A stretch of 64,000 nucleotides of DNA from positions 248,001 to 312,000 of the forward strand of contig CM056574.1 of NCBI GenBank assembly GCA_029721435.1. Direction: 5' to 3'. The DNA comes from Gymnothorax reevesii (Eukaryota > Chordata > Actinopteri > Anguilliformes > Muraenidae). Positions 55,474-64,000 of the stretch are shown in pieces; positions within the stretch are counted from its first letter, which is position 1; every line of letters starts with the position of its first letter. The notes under the pieces were generated by a model that had not been told where the DNA came from, did not search any database, and saw nothing but the letters and a program-made list of their open reading frames with translations. Both the position numbers and the translations under genes were made by a program.

Positions 55474-56160
55474 TCAGCCACATGAGTTCTCTGGCAGTTT
55501 GCCCCAGACCAAATGCTCATGGCCTGGAAAAAGGGTAATGGCTTGGTGGAGCTTCACTGTGCCTACTTTATCGGGGAGGTCATCACCTTTCCACTGATGC
55601 ACGCCGGCCAGCATGGCGACAAAGTCATCCTGGTCACTTCCAGCACCAGAACTGCCCTGAGTGGAAACTACTTTCCAGTATATATCACTGCTTTTCAACT
55701 TACGAGTCAAAAACTTAACCACATTCGTGCCAATAATCAAATCGTCAACCTGTCCAGGCACTACTAGCGTGGGCACGATAATGGTACATCCATACAGGTC
55801 AAAGCGGAGGTCACAGCTTTTCTTAGGGTAATAAAATTTTCCTCCACAGCCCACTAAGACAATTTCAGTATCAGACTTAACATCATGATGCAATGTGCCA
55901 GCATCAGTTAATCTTCTGTCTTCACTAATGGTGCATGCCATAGACCCAGTATCAAGCATGGCTCTCGCAGTGGTGGTTCCATTAATAACAGGAGTATAAA
56001 ACAGACTGTCACTTGTATGGAAACGTGATGTATTCTGCATGACGACTGTGGCAGTGCTTGGCAAAGATTGTTTAACGGATTTGAACATTGCCTCCAAGTT
56101 ACAAGTGTGATTGAGGGATGCACTGGAAATACCCACACTGCCCCTCTCCAAATGCAGGCT
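55474..56160 (-). pseudogene. pro: gypsy protease region
   Basis: Open frame with RAMLDTGSMACTISE (D-T-G, about 55960-55920), IVLVGCGGKFYYP and VPTLVVPGQVDDLIIGTNV (about 55770-55720, the ILGTN-like strand of retropepsins). It would process the polyprotein. Confidence 0.8.
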
Positions 56161-56162
56161 AA

Positions 56163-57200
56163 TTAGTCTAACTGAGGGGATGACAGAGACACATTGGCAG
56201 GGGGTGGCTGAGGAGCCGGAGGACAGGACTGTCTCAGGTGGCCAGGCTTGTGACAGCCGAAGCACAGACGGTGAGTTCTGCAGTGTTCCAGTGTGGAGTG
56301 AGAGTCATCACTACATATGCAACATCTGCCACGTTCTCTCTGTATGCTGTGCAGCACCAGGTGTGTTAGCAGCATGCAGGGCATTGACACACTCGAGAAC
56401 TTTACTGAGCATATCAGCCATCTTATCCACACTATTCTGTGAGATGAGCCCAGACTCATCAGGACGGGGGCTGATCTAATCTCTGCTTACAAGACTGCAG
56501 TGCACACTCTTGACTGAATTCAATGTGGCCCTGCACACGGTTTGGCATGAAAGCAGTATTCTGTCTGACATCAATACGCCTAGCCTTTATCCCACTCTGA
56601 CGCTCATCTAATCTCTCCCGGACCTCCTGAGCTGTCCACTGTTCGACGAGCTTACTCTTGAAAACCATGGTGAGTGACTGGTCAGGGCAGTGGCACCATC
56701 TCTTTATTCATGTCCTCCATTCTCTTACCCCGGCGTATCAAGCACTCATCGGCCACATCTGCTGCTTTGTTTAAACAGACCCAGTAATCAAGTGCGCCCT
56801 CCTTTTGTTTAGGCAATGTGCTGTAAAAGTCGGCAAGTGGCACGCTCGAATACAAAACCTCACTGAAGTATTGTTTGAGAATGGCATTATTATTTCAGGG
56901 TTTTGAGTGGCATTACGAGATGGGTCACTTCTGAGTGCAACCTTGACCGCGTCCTTAGCTCTGCCCCTGTCGTAAGTGTCAGGAGTGAGTGCTGGTGAGC
57001 CTACTTGACATCTGTCAGACATGAAACGGGCTGTGACGGTGTCGTCATGTGTTTGCCTAATTCACTGATTAAAACTCCTAAATGCTTAAGTGTGTTCTCT
57101 GTCTCAGAAGGTGGACTGACTGGAGTGGATGTGAGGGGGGCTGGATCATTACTGGGAAATAATGAATACCTCCACATACACCTGTGTGTGTAGTATCAGG
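56163..57200 (-). pseudogene. gag: gypsy gag, broken
   Basis: Pieces in order: LKHLGVLISELGKHM (about 57080), CLTDVK and ALTPDTYDRG (about 57010-56960), KSKLVEQWTAQEVRERLDER (about 56660-56600), ISQNSVDKMADMLSKVLE (about 56440-56390), two Cys-His clusters: CCICSDDSHSTLEHC and CFGCHKPGHLRQSC (C-x2-C-x4-H-x4-C, about 56255-56215). Stops and frameshifts separate the pieces. Nucleic acid binding by the knuckle is typical of gag. Confidence 0.72.
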
Positions 57201-57779
57201 GTCCACCAGGTGGCACAGCTAACTGCCCAGGACAACATGGCTGAGCCCTCCCACGAGCTCTCCAAGGAGTAGCAAATGCCTTCCCTGCACCCACCAAATC
57301 ACACGCTCTCCCAACACCTGCTAAACCTATCGCCCTCCCAACACCCAATGTATGAATATCAACCCTATCATCCAGCATTCAATTCAAGGAGAGCAAGAGG
57401 AAAACAAAAATGCATAAACACAGAATTAATACAGTGGCAAATAATAATGAAACATCCGAAATGTTAATAGACAGTTCAGCTTTCACCGTGCGTTAGCACA
57501 TTACCAACATCTTCATTACACTCGCATTAAAGAAAAGTGCTGCTACGCTGCACTGTCTGTACGGCCAAGTTCACGATAGACTAACTGCGCTGCCAATCAG
57601 TGTATTTTCTAAACAGCTCGCTATGTAATACCTCGAGGTTCGACGAAAATCACAGCATTGACCCGCGAAGATCAGCAAACGCTGATGAAGAAATCACGGC
57701 ACCCTTGTAACCCCCCTTCCACTGCATTTTCCTCAATGAATGGCAGGACACGTGGGACCAGTTCATTAGTTTATTAGCC
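57201..57779. other. Non-coding, nothing recognised
   Basis: Upstream flank of the gypsy remnant. No LTR with TG...CA ends or primer site could be recognised. Confidence 0.45.
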
Positions 57780-57843
57780 TGGCATAAATAACAATACGAA
57801 GGGATTTCCGTAACAAAGTGGCATGGATCACGACACGGTATGC
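57780..57843 (+). repeat. Direct repeat, left copy
   Basis: GGATTTCCGTAACAAAGTGG and CATGGATCACGACACGGTAT, repeated at 59428-59491 with few changes. The two copies flank the foldback element, the left one 68 bp away from it and the right one touching it. Confidence 0.8.
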
Positions 57844-58043
57844 ATGACATTTTTATGAGTTCAATAAAAGTACAATACAAATGTTCAAAGATAATGCATA
57901 ACATGTACCAGTATGGAGTTAAATTACTGCCAAAACCTAATATATAAACCGAACATGTTTTTCAAATGCACAACGATTCACAAACAAATACAATGTGATT
58001 TGCAAATATAAAAATGATTCACATGCAAACAAAGTATGGTTTG

Positions 58044-58168
58044 CAAATATAACCAGAAACGCCTGCACCCCCGGGCTGACGGTGCACACACAAACAAACA
58101 GACAGACAGACAGACAGACAGGCGACGAACTGATGACAATACCCTTTGGCCTGAAGTCGGGCCGATGG
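58044..58168. repeat. (GACA)n-containing insertion in the left arm
   Basis: About 125 bp, CCAGAAACGCCTGC to CGGGCCGATGGT, with CAGACAGACAGACAGACAGA inside. The right arm lacks it, so it is a later insertion. It contains no repeat unit of the CATGAAA type. Confidence 0.65.
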
Positions 58169-58689
58169 TAAAAATGATTTGCAAACAAATACAGTGTGGT
58201 TTGCAAATATAAAACACCATTAACAAACGAATGTATTCAATTTTACAAATACAAAACGTACCCATTACAAAGTGAACCTCTCCAACAAGTACAAATCACT
58301 ATAGGCAGTTTTCTACCGGTGACATGGAGCCGATTTTCTCAGTTGTATTTGTAGTAAGGATTTTCTCAGTAATGTCCTCACTAAGTTATTGACCCTGCTA
58401 AACAGCAGGTGGGGCTATGACTCAATTTCCTAGATCTCTACATCGTGAAGTTGAACAGAATAGAGAACGGCCGCCAGTGACAACCGTGGACATGAGGATG
58501 ATGGCTGAGGCTAAATAAAAACGCAGTGTCTTTGTTTTCGAAATAACTCACCTGCTGTTTAGCAGGGCCAATAACTTAGTGAGGACATTACTTGACTAAA
58601 GAAAATATAGGCTTAAATGTACTAATGGGTAAGAGAGAATGTATTAGCATCTGTAAGGAAAAGCAAGAGACTCTGTGGCAACATGGTGG

Positions 58690-59152
58690 GGATCAGGAGC
58701 AGAAAGGTCGGCATTATTATTCTGTGTAACCCTCAGTGAAGCGTAAAAAGTGGAGGTGTACGCTGGGGCGGAAAGACGAGGTTGTTTTATCTAGGTTGAG
58801 ATTGGGGCATTGCTGTCTGGCAAGTAGTTTAAAAGTGATTGGTAAGAATGTGAATGGATTGTGTGAGTGTGGGGAATCTGAGACTGTGGCCCATGTGCTA
58901 CTGTCTTGTGAGGTGCACTCTTGTCAGAGGCAGAAGTTGTTAATGGATCTGTCTGATTTGTGCCTGGCTGTTTTCTCTTTGAAAACTATTTTAGAACTAG
59001 GGGGAAATTCGGACTTGTTTGGGAGGGCGGTGCTAAGGTTCCTCCATTCTTCTGGTTTATACGATAGGATTTGAATAGTATCTTGTTATGTCCTGTGGAG
59101 GGCAGCATTATGCTGTACGGTGTACAGTTTGCCAGAAACTAAGAAGAAGAAG
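58690..59152 (+). pseudogene. LINE C-terminal fragment with (GAA)n tail
   Basis: The open frame 58736-59074 (112 codons) has LSRLRLGHCCLASSLKVIG, LCECGESETVAHVLLSCE (C-x-C...H-x4-C) and ends FLHSSGLYDRI. This is the C-terminal region of an I/Nimb-like LINE in fish. It ends in AGAAGAAGAAGAA (about 59140-59152), the tail. It interrupts the right arm of the foldback element at the junction that is continuous in the left arm. Confidence 0.7.
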
Positions 59153-59427
59153 AATACAAGTGAGAAAATCGTCTCCATGTCATCGGTAGAAAACTACCAA
59201 AAGTGATTTGTACTTGTTGGAAATGATATACTTGTAATCGGTACGATCTATATTTGAATACATTCGCTTGTTAATGGTGTTTTTATATTTGCAAACCACA
59301 CTTTATTTGCTCGTGAATCATTTTTATATTTGCAAATCACAGTGTATTTGTTTGTGAATCGTTGTGCATTTGTAATACATGTTTGGTTGGTATATTAGGT
59401 TTTGGCAGTAATTTAACTCCATATACC

Positions 59428-59491
59428 TGCCATAAATGACAATACGATGGGATTTCCGTAGCAAAGTGACATGGATCACGACACGGTATGC
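59428..59491 (+). repeat. Direct repeat, right copy
   Basis: Copy of 57780-57843 directly adjoining the right end of the foldback element. Confidence 0.8.
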
Positions 59492-59707
59492 TAATATGAG
59501 AAGGAGATTAAGCATTAGCAATTGGCACACGCTATTCTAAGCTTCAAAGAAACATAGCTTTAAATGTGCGAAAATATTAACAGAAAATACACAGTTTACA
59601 CTAGGGAAGCATGTAGAACGCTTCTGGGTAATTAGTGTTGACTTTGAACATTCAATACAGGAACTCTAAAATAAGTCGGCAGGAGCAGTTTTTACACGCG
59701 ACTTACC

Positions 59708-59742
59708 GTGGCTCTTATCCTCTGAACTGTGAGGAGAGCCAC
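59708..59742 (+). other. Hairpin near the 5' end of the DIRS element
   Basis: GTGGCTCT (59708-59715) pairs with AGAGCCAC (59735-59742), and CCTC pairs with GAGG inside it after a 3-base bulge, leaving an 8-base loop. It stands just before the gag region and may be part of the terminal repeat. Confidence 0.5.
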
Positions 59743-59958
59743 GCAGTTCTATTTCGTACGTGCTCCGCCCTCTAACGGGCTTCGCTAGTGGTTACCCCTA
59801 CAAGGCTCCGCCTCAGCACCTGAGAAAGAAAATTGAACTCACCTGCTCCGTAGGAGGGGGTAGCATACTCACCTCCCATAAAGTCCCGGTGTTGCCAGCG
59901 CTCGTCTTTGTTTTTCACTCAGCCTCGAGAGAGTTAAGAACTCGTTACGACTTTATGT

Positions 59959-61160
59959 GCGAAATGGAAAAGCTGTGCCAACAGCGTGCCTCCCCGATGG
60001 TGACTGGGTATCAGCATGACGACTGCTTCGTCTGTCTGGGCTTGCGGCACCATGCGGAGGCAGGTTCCTGCGCTGCCTGGTCAGCGTTACCCTAGGAGGA
60101 GCATGAACATCAGCAGCAGTTTGTGCGGGCCGCATGCACCCTCCGGGCTGGCTCGGGACCAGTCCGTGAGCCGGTGGCGACGGTCCGCTCGAACCCCTGG
60201 GATGAGTATGATGAGGAGGATGATCGTCGTGTGTATGAGGAGGACCTAACAACCCTCTTCATGGACGATGAGCTGCCCCCGGAGCATCGCTACCCGTTAG
60301 ACGATCTCCCTGGGTTATTCCAGTCCGCGGCGGAGAGGATGGGGATGCCCCTTCCACCGCAGCCCTCCGGTGACCAGGCAGAGGACTTCACTATCAGTCT
60401 GCTGGCCCAGCCGAAGTGGAAGCCACGCCCCAAGGTGGTCTGTCCCAGGATGGCGCCCATCTTTGGCTATGCGCAGCGGGACTGGAAGAATCCGATGGCC
60501 GCCAAGTCCCCAGATATGGCGTATGCACCGTACTCGACGGTGGAAGATTGGGAGTTGGATGTCGGAGTCCCGGCCGTATAAGATGCGGTGAGATGGTGTC
60601 TGCTCCCAACCGCTTCCATGCGGCCAGGCGTTCGGCCGCTGCTCCCTTCCGAGAGGGACAGGATGTTGGCTGCCCTCTTTGACCGACGTTATGCTAGCGC
60701 AGCTCAGGTTGTGGCGCTAGCTAACAATATGGCCTTCCTCGCGGGTTCTATGGATAGTCTGACCCACCAGAAGGCGGGGCTGTCGCCAGAGGAGATCGCA
60801 GGTGGGGCACCACCACTTCTGGCTGGGGCTGTCTTCGCTCAAGGAGAGGGAGAAACGGGCGCTGATCAATGCACCCATCACAACCAACTCGCTCTTCGGT
60901 TCGGACATCCAGGTTATGGTGGACCGGTTAGAAGCAGCGAGGAAGGCATCGGAGCAGCTGGGCTCGCACATTCGCCCGCAGCAGCAGCCCCGCAGGCCGA
61001 GTTTCTCCCAGCCACCGCCAAGTCGCCGTCGTCGCCGGTCTTCGGACGACCGGTCTTCCCGGGTGGTGAGTCAACCTGAGCCGCAACGCCCCTTTTCTTA
61101 GCCTCAGCAGCCTCGCCGGAACCGCACCAGGGGTGCGGCGTTCGGTCGTGCGGTGCCTGG
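59959..61160 (+). pseudogene. gag: DIRS gag, broken
   Basis: MCEMEKLCQQRAS at 59959, HDDCFVCLGLRHHAEAG (DIRS gag motif CxxCLG..H), a TAG at 60093-60095, an acidic stretch (YDEEDDRRVYEEDLTTLF), PKVVCPRMAPIFGY, a TAA at about 60579, then PLLPSERDRMLAALFDRRYA. A frameshift near 60830 moves on to LKEREKRALINAPITTNS, ending in a basic region (PPSRRRRRSSDDRSSRV). It would coat the RNA. Three breaks make it a pseudogene. Confidence 0.82.
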
Positions 61161-62080
61161 AAAGTTTTTTTAATAAAAAAACCTTACCAGTATGAGGTCT
61201 CTGGGTTGTCTTGTTGTACTCCACACACTGATACGCTGGCTGTCTCAGGTGTTAGCACACAAGGTAATCTGGTACAATCTACCGGGGGAAGAGGAACAGT
61301 CCTTCCTGTAACAATGGGGTTTAGCGAGAGAGACATAGAGTGTGAGGCTCGTGTTTCCTCTTTGCATTCACTAAACTCTGATCCTCGAATTGGGGACTCG
61401 CCAGCTAATAGCTTTTTCATGAAGCACTGGCTAGCTAATCGCCGGCAGGGGTGGTGTGGTTCTACCCGTGGAGGTAGCAAACGATAAAACTCCGGGGTTA
61501 AACCAAAACTTAGTACCCTTCTGTCAGTCTGTGTTGGCTCAAATCAAAATGAAGCTCTTTCTCCTAGTTCGGTACCAGTGAGAAAATGATTGTGAATTGA
61601 GGCAGACGGCCAGCACGAATCCAACGCTGCTAGCTGGGCTGGCTCCAGCAGAGTGTTTGGTGTAGGACAACAGGCTTCTTCTTCCGGGTTGCACAGAAGT
61701 GGAGCGACCTGCCATTTTGGCTCCAAGGTGCTTGACGTGTTGAAAAATACTTAGGGGTGCAAACCTGTGAAGGAGATCTTCACTCGTTTAGTTCCACAGG
61801 TTGAGGCCTGTTCGGACGTCAGAAGTGTCTAAAACTAAAAACTGGGGACTCCCAAACACGGAAGTAGCCGTGCCCTCGCTACCTATGGTAAGCGAATCAC
61901 CGGGCAGAGTGCACGGGAACGCAGCAGAAGCTTTACTGCTGTTATCCTCTAGGCCCTTTCGAGCAGGGCACCCTGGTCGTACCCTCCCTCAGGGGGAGGG
62001 GCGTCGCGAGAGGGCCCAGGTTAATGGAAACCATAAAACAAACAGCTTCGTCCCTTACGGAGTTTTACCAAGTTTGGGTG
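61161..62080 (+). other. Spacer between DIRS gag and RT
   Basis: No recognisable domain; frames are broken (for example 61206-61487). In DIRS elements gag and RT are close or overlap, so this 0.9 kb is longer than expected and may hold an insertion. Confidence 0.45.
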
Positions 62081-63490
62081 AGATTGTGCGCCCCTCTGCC
62101 TGGCTGGCTGGACAGAGCATTGCGGAAGGGGTATGCTTTGCAGTTCCAGTGTTGTCCACCCCCATTCAAGGGAATTGTGAGGACAAGGCTCCCCAATTCC
62201 ACTCTGAAGGAGGTCCAGGTGGAAGTGAACTCGCTCCTACAGAAGGGGGCGGTAGTGGCGGTCCCTCTGCCAGAAGCTCGAGCAGGGTTTATTCCCCGTA
62301 TTTTCTGATCCCCAGAAAGTCAGGAGGTCTCAGACCTATTTTGGATCTACGGGAGCTGAACACTCACATTGCACGCAGACCATTCCGGATGCTGACGGTG
62401 AAGTCTCTGCTGGAATGTGTCAGACTTGGCGATTGGATGACGTCAATAGACCTGAAGGATGCCTATTTTCATGTCCCAATTCTCCCGCGCCATCAGAAGT
62501 ACCTGCGCTTTGCAGTGGAAAATCAAAGTTTCCAATTTTGCCGCCTCCCGTTTGGGTATTCCCTGGCACCTCGGACCTTCTCCAAATGCGTGGAGGCAGC
62601 GTTAGAGCCAGTCCGGGAAGGGATACGGATCCTGACTTATCTGGACGATTGGCTGATCCTAGCCCACTTCGAGCAGATGGTAACCAACCACATGGCGCTG
62701 GTAATGCAGCATATTACTCAGCTGGGGTTTACCATCAATTACGACAGGAGCACCTTGCAGCCCAGTCAAACAGCGCTGTATCTAGGGCTGCAATTGGACG
62801 TGCGGTCAATGACTGAATGTCTGTCTGGGGACAGAATAGAGGCGATTCTGTCCCAGACCCAAGACATTCTAGATGCAGTATCAGTGCTAGCAATAAGGGT
62901 CATGTTGTTGCTGGGAATGATGGCTGCTGCTCATTCAGTAGTCCGCCTGGGGCTTCTGCACATGCGAGACCTGCAGCGCTGATTCATACGCCTTTGTCTG
63001 GACCTAAGGCGGGACCAACAGTGTATGCTCCACATACCAATGCGAATGCGACGGGCACTGACATTCTGGGCCTCACCCATCCGACTCCGAGAGGGGGTTC
63101 AGATGGGGAGTGTGGCACACTACATCTAGTTATTCACAGATGCGTCCACAGTAGTGGCCTATCTCAACAGGCAGGGGGGCGTCAGGTCGATAGCCCTACA
63201 CAGGTTAGCCGCGGCAATTCTAATCTGGGCGAACCGCCACCTATGCTCTCTGAAAGCCCGGCATGTTCCAGGCATCCTCAATACCCGAGCAGACGGGCTA
63301 TCCAGGGGAGCCCTGCTCGAGGAGGATTGGAGCCTCTCGCTGACAACGGCAGAGCAGATTTGGGAACTGTTTGGTCGACCATTAGCGGATTTGTTCGCAA
63401 GCGAGGAGAATGCCTTGTGCCCTCTTTGGTTCTCATTGAGACCCACCGACGACCCTCCCCAGGGGGTGGATGCGTTGGCTCATCCAGTAT
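62080..63490 (+). pseudogene. pol: DIRS reverse transcriptase and RNase H (RNase H partly deleted)
   Basis: RT motifs: IPRKSGGLRPILDLRELNTH, MTSIDLKDAYFHVPILPRHQ, LRFAVENQSFQFCRLPFG, and catalytic ILTYLDDWLILAHFEQM (about 62630-62680). RNase H starts at FTDAST (about 63134) and jumps at once to VVAYLNRQGGVRS, where family members have about 60 more residues, so the middle of RNase H is deleted. It goes on to HVPGILNTRADGLSRG and ADLFASEENALCPLWFSL. Stops at 62980-62982 and near 63128. The frame is otherwise kept from 62280 to 63490. Confidence 0.88.
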
Positions 63491-63740
63491 AGCCCGCCGG
63501 CCTGCTTTATGCATTCCCACCCCGGCAGCTACTGATGCCATTACTCCGCAGGGTACGGGAGCAGCTGCTATCCATGATTGTGGTAGCACCGATGAGGCCG
63601 AACGCCATGTGGTTCCCAGATCTTATCCAGCTGGCCGCGGCAGGCCTGTGGCAGATTCTGGACCTTCCCTCGACCATGAGGCAGGCGTCAGATGCCACTC
63701 TCGCCCCCCCCCATGGTCTGGAGATTGAAAGGGTGAAATT
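63490..63740 (+). pseudogene. DIRS pol C-terminal part
   Basis: YAFPPRQLLMPLLRRVREQL and MWFPDLIQLAAAGLWQILDL, the stretch between RNase H and recombinase in DIRS elements. It is separated from the frame upstream by a TAG. Confidence 0.7.
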
Positions 63741-64000
63741 GAGTGAATTTCACTCAATGTGCACGGGCCCCATCTACATCCAAGGCTTATGCGGCCCGCT
63801 GGCAGATGTTTACGAACTAGTGTCACGCGAGAGGCCTAGACCCACGTTCATGCCCCCTTCAGGGGGTGTTGGATTTCCTGCAGGCTCTCTTTGAGGGGGG
63901 CCGTGCAGCTTCCACCCTGGGGGTATTTGCTGCGGCAGTAGCGGGAGCATGCGATGGGTTTGACCGCTTCAAGGCCAGAAATCACCCCCTAATAAAGCGG
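63741..64000 (+). pseudogene. DIRS tyrosine recombinase, N-terminal part
   Basis: YAARWQMFTN, a TAG, then a frame change to FLQALFEGGRAASTLGVFAA and GFDRFKARNHPLI. The first domain of tyrosine recombinases (core-binding) has this W-x-F-x-W...L.....S.T......A pattern. The catalytic domain with its Tyr lies beyond the window end. Confidence 0.7.

Larger units (their letters stand above)
54160..57200 (-). mobile_element. Ty3/gypsy remnant (gag-pro-RT)
   Basis: Read on the minus strand: gag with zinc knuckles (about 57200-56160), protease (about 56160-55480), spacer (about 55392-55018) and RT (about 54981-54160). No LTR, RNase H or integrase was found, so the element is cut inside pol. It has no close protein likeness to the Gmr1-like copies and belongs to another gypsy lineage. 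Confidence 0.8.
57912..59427. mobile_element. Foldback element with nested LINE tail
   Basis: Ends TATGGAGTTAAATTACTGCC and GGCAGTAATTTAACTCCATA. Long inverted arms (57912-58365 and about 59153-59427) with ACGATTCACAAACAAATACA and TTTCTACCGGTGACATGGAG. An inner inverted pair, CCTCACTAAGTTATTGACCC (about 58378) and GGCCAATAACTTAGTGAGG (about 58566), continues the symmetry. Two insertions break it: a (GACA)n segment in the left arm and a LINE tail in the right. No transposase found. Confidence 0.75.
59690..64000 (+). mobile_element. DIRS-type tyrosine-recombinase retrotransposon, 5' part
   Basis: Gag with a Cys-x2-Cys motif, RT, RNase H, and the start of a tyrosine recombinase, in the DIRS order. 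These elements integrate with a recombinase and have split or inverted terminal repeats instead of LTRs. The 3' part, including the recombinase active site, lies outside the window. The left boundary is estimated from a hairpin at 59708-59742. Confidence 0.85.

Noticed and set aside
59953..60252. His/Pro-rich minus-strand frame
   Set aside because: Antisense shadow of the DIRS gag.

Overview
This window looks like transposon-rich DNA of a ray-finned fish. The evidence is the mix of elements: several Tc1 transposons, a DIRS-type tyrosine-recombinase retrotransposon, an L2 LINE with the fish/eel GGATA stem-loop tail, a DANA-like SINE, hAT elements and TTAA-flanked foldback elements. It also holds Ty3/gypsy elements with integrase upstream of reverse transcriptase, an order I know from the Gmr1 group first described in cod. 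The only host-type genes seen are two related C2H2 zinc-finger gene copies (about 17.8-20.6 kb and 50.8-51.1 kb). No bacterial genes, CRISPR arrays, rRNA or tRNA genes were recognised.

Layout. 1-2841: 3' half of a Gmr1-like element (+), cut by the window edge. 2911-3365: TTAA-flanked hairpin element, sharing its TTAA with a possible 8.4-kb foldback element (3362-11800) that contains a jockey-like LINE and a repeat array. 14144-15727: Tc1. 15852-16380: remnant of a transposon protein. 17840-20620: zinc-finger gene split by a LINE with a restriction-like endonuclease. 21640-26340: an APE-type LINE (-) broken by a MITE, a second LINE fragment and a 1.09-kb solo LTR. 26833-28350: Tc1 (-). 28351-34850: complete but decayed Gmr1-like element (-) with both LTRs and an inverted LTR beside its 3' LTR.

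34.9-42.7 kb: two copies of one Tc1 family in opposite orientation (35151-36759 and 40941-42542, the second with a single stop), a second Gmr1-like subfamily (gag-protease only, 37336-40470, different primer site), a SINE and an LTR fragment. 43071-48925: nearly full-length L2 LINE with two 250-bp promoter-like monomers, split by a hAT element (44056-46202) with a perfect 8-bp target duplication. 49077-49775: Tc1 fragment. 50758-51126: second zinc-finger 5' exon. 51911-52107: hAT MITE. 54160-57200: another Ty3/gypsy remnant (-). 57912-59427: foldback element with a LINE tail in it. 59700-64000: DIRS element (+), running off the window.

Most reading frames are broken, so this is an archive of nested insertions rather than an operon-like system. 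Insertion order can be read in several places from target duplications (hAT in L2, solo LTR in LINE, LTR in Gmr1, LINE in foldback). The points most worth attention are the integrase-before-RT order shared by the Gmr1-like copies, their two primer types, the LTR palindrome, the endonuclease LINE in a zinc-finger linker, and the repeat arrays sharing one short motif.
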